Origin: Apteryx mantelli
Taxonomy: Eukaryota; Chordata; Aves; Apterygiformes; Apterygidae
Reading direction: 5' to 3'
Length of the DNA: 64,000 nucleotides
NCBI RefSeq assembly: GCF_036417845.1
Contig: NC_089982.1
Coordinates: 68,089,684 to 68,153,683, forward strand
Part shown: piece after piece, positions 1 to 13,700 of the stretch
Layout: every line of letters starts with the position of its first letter
Position numbering within the stretch: position 1 is the first letter of the stretch
The notes under the pieces: generated by a model
Database searches by the model: none
Seen by the model: only the letters and a program-made list of their open reading frames with translations
Told to the model about the DNA's origin: nothing
Translations under genes and position numbers: made by a program

Positions 1-3000
1 GTAAGGCATCTAGTCACCTTGGTGACAGGAGGCTAGCGTTGAGACTGAGAGCTCCCAAGGGTGGTTCACTCCAGCTGTCTTTCTCTGCAGACTATGTAGG
101 AAGCTTAGGGCAAGAAGGCTCAACTAGACACCCCAGAAAGGTGCTGAAAATTAATATTTCAGGCCAAAGTGTACCTACCGCTCCGAAGTGGTATTCTTCA
201 CTCTCCTCTTGTCTCCTCTCTCTCTGGGTTTTGAGCTTCTGTTGTGTCTTCTTTTAAATTAAACACGCAACTCAAATCACTTACAGGCATGCCTAACTTT
301 GTGTCCTATTGACCTCTGGCAAAGACTGAAGTGCTTTTCTACAGCGCTCAGGGTAATAGGAGCTTACCTGAATCAGTCCCATGGGCTTTACTATAATACA
401 AATAATTATTGTACCATTAAGATAAATGGTCTTTTAGGCATCTGAGAAAATTATTTTTCAAAAAAAGAAAGCAAAATAATAGAAAAATAAGTACCATAAT
501 GTAAAGAACATTTGACAAGCATATGTAAAATAAAAGAAATTAAAACAGCATGGAGGGTGGGGAAAATAATGAGAAAGCAAAGAGTAAAATACAGATATCA
601 CTTGCAAAGAGGGAGAGGCATGAGAGGAGTAGAGAATATGCTTTTAAAATTTAGTGGTCACAGAAGAAGGAACACCACAATGTGTCACATTAATAAGCAT
701 TCTAAGTAGGGATGTTGATTAACTCAGGAATGATTTATTATAATATAAATGACAGGACATAATGGAACTGAAGTAACAAGGTAGGTAATGTGTATTAGCG
801 AAAGTAAAATGAAAACTAAATTTCTGTGGGACAAGTAAACCTTTAGAAAAGTTTGTAACAGATTCGTTACAAACTGATTTTGGACACTTGTAGCATAGGG
901 AGGTCAAGGAAATGGAACAGAATTTAGGGGGAAGCAAGACGGTTAGTATGCTGCAAGTGAGCCTAGAAAAAAGTACAAAAATAAGCTATTAAAATTAAAT
1001 GAAACTACAGGGTAGAAGAATGAATACATTATCTGAAGGAAGAGAGGCAAACTCACTTTTTCTATGTGCAACACTTATTCTACTTTAGTCAAATGGCAGT
1101 ACTCATCTAATAATTGAGCCTCCATAAGCCTAAATCACACTACCAGGACTTTAAAAAACTCATATTCTTAAGATTAAGAAAATGCACGCACCTTGCTATC
1201 ACTGACAAAAAATCAGGTAATTATATCCAAATGTACTGAAATACATATACTTCGATAAGTGTTTAAAAAAGGGTTACTACACATTCTCTCTGTGGCTTTA
1301 GGATAGCTTTTGTATGCCAGAGTGATCATGACCGCAAAACATATCCTATCAAAAAACGACTGCCTGTGTTCAAGAAATGAAAGGGAGTTTGTGATAGCAT
1401 GGATACACATCAGTTTCCTTGTTCCATAAAACCACTGGTTTTGACTAAATTACAAAATAATCAGAAGGTTTGCATTATTTAACATTTCAATTTTTGTGAA
1501 TATAGGATAACTACAATTACAACTACAATAATAACTTCAGAAAAGATATCAAGAAGGCACACCAAAACCAGTGCATTTGCATGCTTACTGTAAAGCAAGT
1601 CAGGGCAGAAGAATATATACTGCATTACAAGTTATGCTGTGCCTCATGAAAAGAGCACAAATGGAGTGGGAAAGGGAGAAGAAAATGATGAAATGGTGGA
1701 ACTGAGGAGATGTGTTCAGACAGAAGAGTGACTGCAAATGAAGCTGCAAACACAGGGCTCAGCAGTGTGAAATGAATGTGTAGGTTAAATTATTTTGATG
1801 GCAGGACCCTGAAAACTAAGAGCAGACATTTTGAATCTGGCATATTCAAGACCAGTATAAAAACTGAATATCTTAGAGGTGGACAATAAAGAAATGCATA
1901 GAAGGCAATAAAGAAGAAAATATGCCATGAATATCAGCTGGAAAGATTAATGGTATAATGGAACCAATGAGAAAGTCATCTTATGTTAGATGTCATAGTA
2001 TTACTATTTTCTTTAGCCATATTCTTATGCTTTTAGACTATAATATGCCAGATATTTGAAATGTTTGTTTTACATACCATGTTATGTGAGAAGATTATAG
2101 AATGCCTGGATAGGCATTTATGACACATGGCTCACCATTTTTATTGTTAGTAAAAATTAGAAGACATTTATACTGACTCAATGTCATAAGTATTTTTAGT
2201 AAAATCAGACACTCTGGTGTAACACTCTGATACAATCCTGAGACCACTAAAATGCTGCCATTGCTAGTCTGGCAGTCAAGAGAAATTTTTAAGAGCTCTA
2301 TAAGCATATATACATAGCACAGCATTTAGACAGTTAATGTAAGCCACTCAGAGGAGCATGGTACTAAAATATAACATCCAAAAGGTGAACAGCTTAGTAC
2401 ATTATAAAAGCATGATACCTCCAGAGCAGAAGCTAGCCCAGCTAAGTAATTATTCTTTTAAGAAGAATGATTAGGACAAAAGTGCAAAAAATTTAAGACC
2501 AACAGAGATGATTTAGAAGTCAGAGACAGAGCATGCCAAAAAAAGGTGGGGGAGGGAAAGGAGATTGCAGTTCAAAAGAGAAAACTTGAAAATTCTGAGC
2601 AAACATAACTGCAGCAAAAATAAATTTAAAGCCCATTTCTGAACATGGACAGTATGTGCCCATTCACAGAAGTCTTTCAGCTTAGAATACAGTCTTCCAA
2701 AAAGCCTGTAAGAAATTCTTTCAATGCCAAGGGTTTTGAGGGTGAAGAGGACTGACGATCCACAGTACAAGGTAGCAAGGGTAGAACTAGTCAGAGTAAT
2801 AGGAGGGAAATTGTACAAGCTAAATCAAAAACATGAGAAAAAATTCTCTAAAGACACAAGAATTTTAAAATGTTGCACATTGCAAGTGCTGAAAAATTGT
2901 ACGCAGATAGTTTGTGCTTGAGGAAAATAAAATGAGCAGCAAAAATACTCAATGAAGTATTCATGTAATATGCTTGGGGGAAGAATTCATTGCAAAAAGT

Positions 3001-3096
3001 ATAGCAGTTCTCAAGAAATTTCAGTTGTCACCACAAGCAAATACATGTAGTTTAAAAGGAAGGAAGAAATACAATGTCTTCTTGTTTTAGATTAAC
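1..3096. other. AT-rich non-coding DNA, no gene seen
   Basis: No reading frame longer than about 100 codons occurs here, and none resembles a known protein. The + strand is purine- and A-rich at about 420-700 and again at 1640-1760. The only discrete structure I noted is the hairpin at 850-875. The sequence begins with GTAAGG, which resembles a splice donor, but nothing upstream is available to judge it. Confidence 0.6.
850..875. repeat. Short perfect hairpin, 10-bp arms
   Basis: AGTTTGTAAC at 850-859 is followed by a 6-base loop and then its exact reverse complement GTTACAAACT at 866-875. A stem of this length with a short loop is expected less than once or about once by chance in a window this size, so the structure is real but its meaning is open. 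Confidence 0.8.
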
Positions 3097-3188
3097 GTCC
3101 CATGGTGGGAAGAGCTCTTGACCAGTCCACAGAGCTGATGTCTGCCCCTTCCAACCTCAACCATTCTGTGATTCTGTGATTCTGTGAT
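3097..3188 (+). mobile_element. CR1 LINE 3' tail (truncated)
   Basis: The right end carries three copies of the CR1 terminal octamer ATTCTGTG (3163-3186), preceded by the typical CCTTCCAACCTCAACC block at about 3147. CR1 elements are usually 5'-truncated, and only roughly the last 50-90 bases are left here. The left limit is uncertain: similarity is clear from about 3140 and guessed before that. The octamers at the right end show that the element lies on the + strand. Confidence 0.85.
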
Positions 3189-4089
3189 ACTGAGTAGACT
3201 CACACGAAATAGGAAGCTGAATGCTAAAAGGTTAATGAAGGAATAATAAGAGCAAGTTGACACACAGACCACTCATGAATGTTATCTCAGAGTGGAGTTA
3301 TTCTGTAGCCAATACTCAATGATTCATATATCCTATAGACAAAGTGGGGCATTACACTAACTAAATATTCCTCTGCTTATACAAGGAAAGAGAATTTTAA
3401 AAGTTTAATTAATTAGAAACAGTATTTGCCGGACAACCTGAAGCACCTTTCACAGAAAGTTTTAAGATAAGTCAGGATACAGACTCAAGGCTGAGAGTAA
3501 AATTTGAAGTGGTTTTCCAGGGATTCAGATAACAAACTTAATTAACATTAATAAGAGTTATGTAGTTAGATCAACATGCAGTTTTAAGAGGTGGATTTTA
3601 AATCCTGTCATGGGCATCTGGAGTTGGGCAAACTAGGAATGTAAAGAATAATCAGTGTAAGTGAGTAACCAGATGTTAAGTGGTTGTTAAGTTTGGAGGG
3701 AATGAGCAGTTAGGGTCCAGCTCTGCCACAGACAACTGGGGAATTTCATATTCACACACACAGGCCAAGTGAATTACCATCACTAGACTTGGAATAGGTC
3801 CACAACAAATATTTTCCAAACACGGTTGGAACACTTGTTGGACAAGTCTTGCGTATGCAATCAGTGTTAAGGTCTGTGAAGAAATGATGATAGGACTAAG
3901 GAAAGGAAAAAATATATCTTAGAGACCTAGAGTTCCTCCACCCCACCAGTTTGACAGTCTACTGAGAATCCGCAGCCTTACAGCTGATCTGATCTGTTCA
4001 CTGAAATCAATGCACAATTTTCTATCTATTTGAATAGAAGAGAGACATCTATGTAGTCTGTGATATCTGAAGAGACAAGATCCAATGTC
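3189..4089. other. Non-coding, with a possible MIR scrap near 3711-3740
   Basis: Unique AT-rich DNA. A short stretch at 3711-3740 reads like the body of an amniote MIR (GCTCTGCCACAGAC), but the match soon fades into a CA-rich run, so I do not list it separately. Nothing else is recognisable. Confidence 0.45.
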
Positions 4090-4700
4090 TTCATCAAACA
4101 TCCTTCTCTATTCATTTACATTTTTCCCTTTTGCCCCAAAGATTTCTACTCTCGTGTCCTTTCAGAAGTCCTTCATGCATCACTATTTATCTTTTTCATA
4201 CATCCAAAATTCTTTCCTCCCTCAGAAATGTTTTCTATATTTATTTGTCCTCCAAGCCTGTTCTTTCATCCTTTTTACTAAAAGAGAGCCAGTCTTTTCT
4301 CCCTGTTTAGATATCCTTTGCTTGGTCCTTGAAAGTCATCATTAACCCTTGCTTCACTCAGATTACACTCTCATCCTGCTATTCAGAATTTATTGGCTTT
4401 TATTTTAATCCTTTTGATGCCCCTGTGTGCTATGTATCCTACTGTTCTGTGAACTTGCCTCTCAGCTCCTCCTCTCCCCTCTCACCCTCCTGCCAGCCAC
4501 ACTTTTCTGTAGCTTCTTCTTCCACGACGCTCAAGCTCTTCCTCTCCTCTCTTCTCCTGGACACCCCCTTCTTCCTGCCCCCTCATCCCACTGCTTCTCC
4601 TCCAATGGGGCGACCTGTCCATAGCCTCTTGCTCATGGTTGTCTTCCACTTCAGCTCTGCCTCATCCTATCTCTGACAGGGCATTTTGACCACCCATCAT
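4090..4700. other. Pyrimidine-rich strand-asymmetric block
   Basis: The + strand is strongly enriched in C and T for about 600 bases, densest at 4445-4620 where CTCCT/TTCTC words dominate. Overlapping short + frames (4060-4345 and 4329-4676) simply reflect Ser/Leu/Pro/Phe codons from the pyrimidine bias and have no family signature. The block could be decayed simple sequence, a polypurine/polypyrimidine tract, or part of a non-coding transcript. Confidence 0.6.
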
Positions 4701-6325
4701 CCCCTTCCACCAGATTCACTTCTTCCACTGCCAGAAAACACTTCATCTGTCTGAGTTTGTCCCTTTCTCTCATATTCACTGGAGTTTCTTGGGAGCTGTT
4801 ATGTATCGTGGAAAATCAGGAGCTGCTCCTGTGTGCCTTTCTGCTCCTCAGCTACTCAGGACCCTACTTGCTAAGTCAGGCTGCTCCCATTATACACTGT
4901 GGTGGGAAGGCTTTTCATCCTGGGTTAGAGTTAAATTTTTCATAGTGAAATATTAAGTTGTATGGGGGAAGATAGTGACTCATATTTTACATAGGTGATA
5001 TAAAATATATATTTACCAAACTATGCCTTTCTCTGATGCTATATATATGTTGACTCAACAGAAAATGTTATAGATGTTGCTAACTTCGGAATTTTTAGAG
5101 TTCTGTGTATCTTTGATTGCAAGAAGGCACAAATTTGAAGTAGCAAAGAGCAAAATATTGCTTCTGGCCTGCACAGTTTTAAGAGTGAACCCAAATCACT
5201 GATTAATCAATCAATTTAAAGGGTGATTAATCCTGATAGCTTCACCAGATTGTAAAAGGTCTTCTTAAAACAGAGTCCCCTGAACTCAATCACAGTGGGA
5301 GGTCTCCACCCCACTCTCCCCACCCCCCGAGCTTCCAGGGCTGGTAAAACACCTTGAGTGCTGTAAACAAATTAAATGTGTGGATACCTAATATGATGTT
5401 GAATGGACTTATTTATGATACTGTTAGAGTAATGATTTCTGTGTATGAGAGTAATGATTTCTGTGTATGCCTCTTCCCAACAGAAGTACTTGAGAAACTA
5501 TACTTACGTATTCCCTCTTAAATTAGTTCATTGGATTGACTCAGTTGTTCCCTGTTTCTCCAATTGCCTGATAGCATGCCTGTTGTGGCTGATACTTGAC
5601 ACCTGTCAGAGATATTTCTATCTTCTTTACTGTGTAACTTTTGCAAATCTTAGCATTTGTTCTGAATTCATTTTATTGAATGAATTGTTCTTATCTTTGT
5701 TCTACTTTTCCTGTAGGTTTCCCAAACTGTATCTTATTCTCTTTAACAGCAGTACAAAAGACTTTGCCTGTCTTTGAAAGAAGTGTAATACCTCACAAGG
5801 CACTGCAGCCAGGATTTCCCATTGTGAATTATCTTCTGGATCCTTCCTTCACTGAAAATTTTGGGAATTTTATTTGGAGTCTCATCATCACTTTGCCTGT
5901 TGCTTTCCCAGACTTTAACTAGGTGATAAAATGTCTAGTTCTGAGCATCTAATTTCTTTGTCAATGTCAATTGTTTCTTGAAGTGACGGTCCATTTAACA
6001 TCTCTAAAAAGTACTCTGCCTATCAATGCCTTGACTCTTTTTCCATTTTTAAAATTTTGAATCTTAGTGCTTAAAAAAACACATAGCAAGGTAGGTGTTA
6101 CAAAGTTGGAACACATGTTTCTTGGTTCTGTATTCAAAATCTAAACCAGGAGACTTCCGCAGAGAAGTTACATGTATTTTTTTATTTGTCATAATTTCAT
6201 GTTACGTGTGCATTTTCATTTGCACACTTAAATACTCTGCAAGCTGTGAAATCACTTGTAAAGAATACATGCAGTCCACAAGAAGCAGTGAAGCTTTATT
6301 TTTGCAGAGGTTAAAGTCCTACTCT
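4701..6325. other. Non-coding, with one small tandem duplication
   Basis: Nothing gene-like is visible. A GC-richer stretch at about 5270-5345 has a C-run but no CpG cluster. The only structured item is the 22-bp duplication at 5426-5469. Confidence 0.5.
5426..5469. repeat. Perfect 22-bp tandem duplication
   Basis: A 22-base unit starting AGAGTAATGATTTC occurs twice in a row (5426-5447 and 5448-5469) without a mismatch. Perfect identity suggests a young slippage duplication, likely to vary in copy number between individuals. Confidence 0.9.
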
Positions 6326-6415
6326 CAGCTCTGTCACACTTGTACAAATTCTGCCAGGTCATTTTGTGTTCCTCAGTTAATTCCTAGGAAAAATGAATCT
6401 GTGTCCATTTCCCTA
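6326..6415 (+). mobile_element. MIR-type SINE body fragment (ancient)
   Basis: The order AGCTCTGTCACA, then GCCAGGTCATTTTGTG, CCTCAGTTAATTCC and ATTTCCCTA follows the body of amniote MIR elements (CTCTGCCAC, then GGCAAGTCACTTNNCCTCTCTG, then CCTCAGTTTCCCCATCTG). Spacing is roughly kept but many bases differ. The tRNA-like head is missing. The call rests on remembered consensus. Confidence 0.45.
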
Positions 6416-9400
6416 GTCAATAATAAGCACAAACCAGTTTTCTAAGCAAAGTTCAAGATGGGCTGTAACAGAACTATAGAATATGAGCTACTTGTACCAG
6501 ATAATGGTAAACATTGTAATTTACTGTGTCGGATACCTAAACATATATGTATAAATGTGATACATACCATGGTGGCTATCTGTACAGCACTAAAATTGGA
6601 CTGCAGTATGAGAAAATTAACTTCACTTGCCTGTGTGCATGAACAGAGTACAATTTTCAGTGCTGTCAGCACTATCAGTATGAAACTTATTATGGGTAAT
6701 AATATTATTGTAAAATAGATTCTTAAAATTGAAGATGATGTAATATTCGTATACACTGTAGAATAAAACATGCTTTAAATGAAATAGACTAATTTTATTG
6801 ATGGTGTCAAAGAAATAGATGTCTTTCTTGATGAAAAATCTGAGTAGAGCCCAGGCAATGGCCAGTACTGTATCCTGAAATTTAATACGTCAAGCAAAAG
6901 TCTGTGTTACTTTTTTTAGAAATTTGAATTTATCAGCTGGATCCTTTGACATAGACTATGCATAAATCACAAGTGTTAAATTGATTTTAATAAAACTTAG
7001 TCAGTGATTGAGAACAGCATTATAAAATCTAGAAATATAGATTTACACCTAAGGCTATGTTTCTAATTCATGCTATCAAGCCTTTTTCTCTCATGTGTGT
7101 CTACAAAGAACCACTTCAAACTTGATTTGGAATTTTCTGTCTTTTATTGGCCAATGACAGATCCTTAATGATACTTAAATTCACTTTTGTATTTAATGGA
7201 TTTAAGCAACCTCCTAAGTATGATCTGAAGACCAGTAAGCCATCTAAGCACACATACAATCAACTGACCTAAAATAATTGGAAGCTAAAGGTTCCTGGCA
7301 CTTGAATAATGCTCCTTATGTTAGACTGGACTTTCAGCAGAGTGTATAAGATCTGGTCTATACTAATTTCTTTACCTATATAATGACAATATACTCTGTT
7401 CCTCACATACTAGGTTAAAATACAATTTGATCTTTGCTGGAGACAAAATCCATGAAGAAAAACATCTTAGGAACACAGGTTGTTCATACAAAAAAACCCA
7501 GACATCTTACTGGTATAGTACAATTAAAGCACATTTGTCTTTACAAAAACAATATCTACTATGTTCTAGCAGAAAAATGAATGTCAGCTAACAATCTAAA
7601 AGCAATAAACAATAAACTTAAATTATAGTAAAAGTCAATTAGAATGCCAATTAGTCTATATTGCAAGCAACTTACATGAAAAATCTTAATTTCCACTGTC
7701 ATTCAAGGTGTCAAGGAATGAACTCTGTCATTTAGGATTCACTAATAATTATAAAGGGGAGTTTGACAGACTATGATGTGACTCCATAAAGTAGTAATGT
7801 AAAATAGCTACTCACCAAATGGTAAAAGCTTTTATACTTCAGCAGCTTTTAAAAGGGTACACATGGTAATAGAGACTCACTTTGCAAAAAGACAAATAAA
7901 TCTGGGGATGCATATGCTTTGTGTCAGTTTCATGTGGTTCCTAAACAAGATTTTTTACTGAAAATGTTCTTAGTGCAAAAAGATAATAACATGGGGAAAA
8001 ACACATTCATCAAGTACAACACACAACAAACAAGATCTCACTTTATTCTTCAGGAATAAACACGAAAAAGTTAATAATGTGTTCAGAGCCATGGAGTTCA
8101 CCACTCCAGAATATGAAAGGTACTGTAAAGGCAAAGAAGTACTTTCTGACTACATTATGCAAATAACGCAATAATCAGTTTCTTTTTTGAGTTTAACTTC
8201 AAAAACAGAAGCATTAGACTGCAGATCTACCTTGCTTCTAAAAGATCTGGCATCCAAAATTTCAGCCTACATGTTTGTTTCCATTTATTTCTTCCAGCTT
8301 TTGACTGTGATTTTGCAATGCTTGCACATGCAAAAATTGAAAACCATTGCTTATTTTTGGTTGGGGTTTTCATCTGGCTTTTTCCTGTAAAAAGCATAAA
8401 CAACCTCTGTGGGAGGCTCAGATCAGCAAATCAGGACATGAGAGTATCTAATTATTAATCTCCATGTACGCATTTATATGACTACAAACCACTTCGGCTT
8501 AGATAAGTAGGAACTTTATGGTCCCCCAAAAGCAGCTGTACCAAACAAGCCTTGAGAAGCTCGCTTCTGGCTGAAAAGATTACAGTTACGCTACGTTACT
8601 GCATTTGGAAATTGATTTTACTCAAAGGGTACATCACATGTCATTCTCATAAGTAGTCTAATAGTCTAGCTTCCTTGAGTCCAGCACAATGTCTCATCTC
8701 TCTACCTACTTTGAATTTTGGTGCATGTATGCTCTTTAGTTTAATCCTTTCATGAACTTAAACCTTTGTTCTGTAACCATATCCATGATTTTTTTCATTT
8801 GTAATAAGTAGCTCTTTGCTTTTCATCATGCAATCTGGTAAGGGAAAATGCAAACATAGTAAGGAGAAATAAAGCAAAATGAAGCATAATAGAAATAATC
8901 AAGGACACTTATCTGTGATAAAAGAATTCTAGAATGTGTAGAATGTCACAAAGAAAGTCATAAGTTCTAGAAATGTCCAGCCTTGGAAGAACTGATTAAA
9001 GTCTGATGTTTTTGGAAAAATACACTCTTTTCCCATAAATCTGATTAAATTGTTTCCTTAGAAATTATTACCACCTGGTTTCCTATTGCATTTATGATTA
9101 TGGATTATTCTGAGGATGCATCCAATATGTAAGTTTTAAATGCTTTGTTTGAAGTATTTGAGTCTTTGAAGCACTTACATGAGCATGGCTTTTAGGACAT
9201 GTGAAGTGTCTGGGAGATCTCAACTACAAACCAGACCTCCTGCATTGACTCCTGTCAGGATCCTCAGGACTGATAGAGAGCCTGAAGCTAGTGTGGTGCT
9301 TGGTCATGGCATCAAGTCCATCTGATTGAAATGCTTGTATATACCTCAAGGATTGCCTCACAGTCACTGTATACAGGGACTCAGGGAAGAATCTGGAAAG

Positions 9401-10773
9401 GATATCTTCAAGAAAAGGTGCCTCAGAGTGATAGTACTAACTTTATGAGTCAAGAGCAACCTGGTACTGTAAGTACAACTATAGTCATAATTTGAGATAA
9501 AGTAGATGTTCTCAGCCTAGCAACAGAAATGTGCTCTGGCCTTGTTATTAACTGTTTCTTAGGATTTAATATTTGCCACAGTTTCCGACTAAATGTTGAA
9601 GAATGGGTTACTGGGTAAAGAAAATAGTATAACTATATACAACCAGTTTTTAACTCTGAGGACTGGAATGGACTAAAGGAAAGCAGCATTAGACCCAAAG
9701 CCTGTGAGGAAATGATAAGGAATGTGTTACTACATATTGTCAGTATTTGGTTGCATGAAGGTAATATTTGCTGCCAAATGTTGCTGAATTATTTTCCTGG
9801 TGCACGTTTTGCAATGTATTTCTAATGTGATCACTTATTATTTAGTTCTCTCTATGTTTGATGAAAGCATAAATTAAGATAAAGTGCATCAAGGTTACTG
9901 ATGCTTTCCGATAATAAACTAAAAATGTTGATTAAGCAGCTGATGAGTTTAAGTCATCATCCTTTGTATTAAAATGCTTGATGTTGATTTATGGACTAAC
10001 CTCACAAAAGTTTCACAAGTATAAAAGAAATGTTAAATAACGATAAAGCATATTTTACTTTAGCATAATTTAATATCTACAGTTTTAATATAGAAAGTCA
10101 TTTAAGTAAGAAAGGACCTAATTAAGTCCTATCAATATACTGAACTGTTTATTTTTCAGATTAAAACATCACAAGTATTCTTGTTCTTTCATCTTGATTA
10201 GGCAATGTATTTGTTTTGGATTTCCATGGATATCTAATGAATGTTATCTGTTTAAATGAATCAATTTTTTTCTTTTCCGTTTTTTTAAAAAGAACAATCT
10301 AAGTACTAAGATTTGCTGTTTCTGTAGCACTTCCAGGTACAAACCCAGCAATATCTGTACTAGGCATAGAGACTCCTGTCCTCCCTTTTATTGGGACATT
10401 AGGATGAAAAATGTAATGGGAGAATTTCCTATAACTAAACAGTTACTTTAACTTCTTTTGGTGTTTCCCACCCTCTTTCAGCAAGAATTTTTCCAACATC
10501 TTCTCCCCAGGCTGTTATTTAGGCCAGATGAGATACTTTCAATATTACTTACTTAAAGAAATGCCTTTGGGGCCAGTTTTGGAACAATTCATGTGCTTTT
10601 CCCAGGGCCTCTTCAAGTGGATCCCCCTTATTTTGGAGCATCTCAGACAGCCATGTGTACGCGCTGCCACCCCGTGTCACCTCCAGCTGTCCTGCTGGCC
10701 CTTCGCCAGCAGAAAACTGATTCTCATAGAGTCTGAAGAGTCCTCCCTAGATTATCCTTGATGTTGCCTGATA
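6416..10773. other. Non-coding AT-rich DNA, nothing recognised
   Basis: Over four kilobases without a convincing frame, CpG cluster or young repeat. A GC-richer patch at 9190-9440 has no repeat signature I know. This is the longest featureless stretch in the left half. Confidence 0.5.
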
Positions 10774-10797
10774 AAAATAAATAAATAAATAAATAAA
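10774..10797. repeat. (AAAT)n microsatellite
   Basis: A short, nearly perfect run of AAAT/ATAA tetranucleotides, about five to six units, in otherwise unique sequence. Confidence 0.9.
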
Positions 10798-13700
10798 ATC
10801 TGTGGTCTGAACCTAAACCGAATTCAGGTACTTACATGGCACCATGTGGATGACAGATGCTGGCCTCAGCTTTTGCTACAGAGCCTTCTCAGGATGGGCC
10901 TATCAAATCAGTCTCTGCAAGGCAGGCTCCCTGCTGCTCTGGGATTCTTGGAATTTTAGTTTCCTTCCGAGCAGCACATTCAGTTTACCATTATTTAAAA
11001 GGTTATGGATTTCAGGTAGAATAAAGTTGTAGATTTCATTCAACTCCAAATACGCAAACATCAGCAACAAATATTGGTCCTTTTATTTCCATGAACCTTC
11101 CTTTGTATCTAGGCCTTAGTATAGGTAAGTTAGCTCATTACAGCCAAGAGAGAGAGAAAAGGAAAAGAAATGGTTTGAACCTACTCAATACCTGTTCAAT
11201 ATTCTTCAGCAGTCCCCAAAACAATATTAAAAACAACAACACTCTTTCCATCATAACAAAACCTAAGGTTATTCAGTATTGTTTAAAATACAAATAATCC
11301 AGAATTATTTTACTACTAAACTGAAAAGCTGACAGCTGACAGCAGTTTTTGGAGTTGTTGTATTAAGAACCTGTAAATCTACTTGTAATGCTGAATAAGA
11401 ATGATCCGTGGATTAAAAATCAGTGAGGAGCTTTAGAGAAGACAACAAATAAAGGAAGACAGTAACCTTACACTTCAGATGTGGTAGGAATAGAATCCAC
11501 ACAGCAGACAAGATGGGCAAGATCTACATGGGTTAAGAGAAATTAGTCAGCATATTGCAAAGCTTGGCCTGAAATCTGGAAATGCTTAGGAAAGTCGATA
11601 AAGGAGGTCTTATCCCCAGCAGGAGTAAATGCATCAGGCAAAGTCCTTTTAGCTCCATCCACTTACAGCAGTTGAGGAACTGCCCCAGTGTTTGTAAAAT
11701 TAATGGACTACACTATATTGCTTTCATTTTTCTGCTGGTGAGCTGGAAAGGTAATTAGTACACAGCTGCATTCCCAAAAGTATTGTCTAATTGAACTGGG
11801 TTTTGTCTTGCAGCAGAATATAAAGCATACAGACAGAAGCTAAGAGACAGAGGGTTTGATTCTCCACATCCTTGTCACTATCATGTATACCAGTGCCAAG
11901 TAAGTGTAAACTACCATTTTCTCAGTTTGGGACATAGAGCAGAGAACAAAAAGCTGGAAGACTGAAATGAAGGCACACATGGAAGGTGGGAAAGGAAAAA
12001 CCAAGCTCTTCTGTATACAAGCATTGATATTTCTGAAATTTTTTAGCTAAGAAAGCAAATAAAACAGCATACTCGATAAATGAGAAAAATGAAGGATGCA
12101 GAGAAGAAAATACACCAGATACTACTAGATTTCAGGGATAGAAAAAATTAGACATGCAACTCAATAACACTAAAGGGTTCCTGCTTAGTTTTGTTTTGTT
12201 TTATTTCACTTTCAAAGTTAAAAAAAAATCACCAAAGCAAGGAATATAAGCAATTAATGCAAGAAGTTTCTTTAAGGAGAAAAAAGAGAAAAAACACTGT
12301 TAACTCCAACTTACTTGAGAGGTGAGCAATTCCTATCAAAGCAGGAAACAGTAAGCCCTTATCTCATAATTAAAGTGCTTGAGTAGGAAATACTAGGGAA
12401 ATATTCTAAATGCAGTAGTAAAACTGTAAGCTAACCAAAGCAAAACGGAAAATAGTATGGGTGTTCACTGTACAAATCAGTAAAGAAAACAGCCGCACAC
12501 TTCTGAGTCTAATTTTGACCCACTGACCTCAGCTGGATTGGGTATGTTCACCAGTCTGATAATCAACCTTTTTGAAATAAAAAATGTGGAAAACAGACTG
12601 GTGTCTTCTTAGTGAAAGTGATGTTATGTGGAACTGGTGTTATACCTTAAATATGAAATTAAGAATGGGATTTTCAAAGGAGCCTAAAGGAATTAGGGTT
12701 TCCAACTCCTGTTGAATTATATTAGGATTTAGGAGTCTGACTCTTTCATGATTCTTTGACAAGCTCAAACTAAATATTTACCTCCTCTCTGCATCATATG
12801 CCTTTTATATATTATTTACAAAAGTCAGAGATATTGTTGCTCTCAGGATCATACTGTGATCATGCAGTTTGGTTCTGCTCTCAGCCATGTTATTTCCTTG
12901 TGCCCTGAATAGTTAGCCAGAATTTGAAGGTGTATGAACTGTTTGTAGTAGAAAAAAAAAATTAGATGACAAAATTATGACTTTTTAAAATTTGATCTTG
13001 TTATTTACAAAGAATATACATTGCTTCCCATTTCCCTAAAGACAATCGGAATGAAGCAGAAGCTGGTTCCTACCCCAGAATTCTCCAAATTCCTCTCCAG
13101 CAGGACCCTGCTGGAGGGTTGCCTCAAGCTTTTTGCTCCAAATGCTCCTGTCTCCAGAGCTTTCTTCTGCTGTCTACAACTGCAGCCAGATGCTGACACT
13201 TGTTGGCTACAAATACCCTCTATGCAAAATGAAACTCTACCTTTTGTGTGTTTGTTCAGCCCACTTAAAAAATTATCTATCTACATTCCTCAGCTTCTGG
13301 TTTTGCATATGATCTGTGCTCTGGGTGTTGGCTCCTTTACAAGATATTAACTCCTTTAAATATTTATCCTGAATAAATAATGTCTGAAACACCAGTTGCA
13401 ATTCAAGCAATTAACAGCATAACAAGGACATCTTCACCTATGATCTGTTTTCTGGATAATGTCTTCCACTGAGTAATTTAATATAAACTTTCCAGAGAAT
13501 GGAGGTGCATCTGGATCAAATGGTTTATTCTTCCTTCAAACTTATCTTTCCATTAACTCATTGACCTGTTAACCTGTCTTGTTCCTTATGTTTTTGACTA
13601 CACTTTTCAGTATCTTCTTGCTCCAAAGATTCCTTGGGAATCATACTCAACAAGACCATTGAAAGCAAAATGGCAAGTACTCAGATCCTTTGCACACTAC

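Noticed and set aside
1..6. Splice donor GTAAGG at the first base
   Set aside because: No upstream exon is visible and the hexamer is common by chance.
850..875. MicroRNA precursor
   Set aside because: The stem is far too short; the other short hairpins (13093, 22555, 53178, 53790) fail for the same reason.
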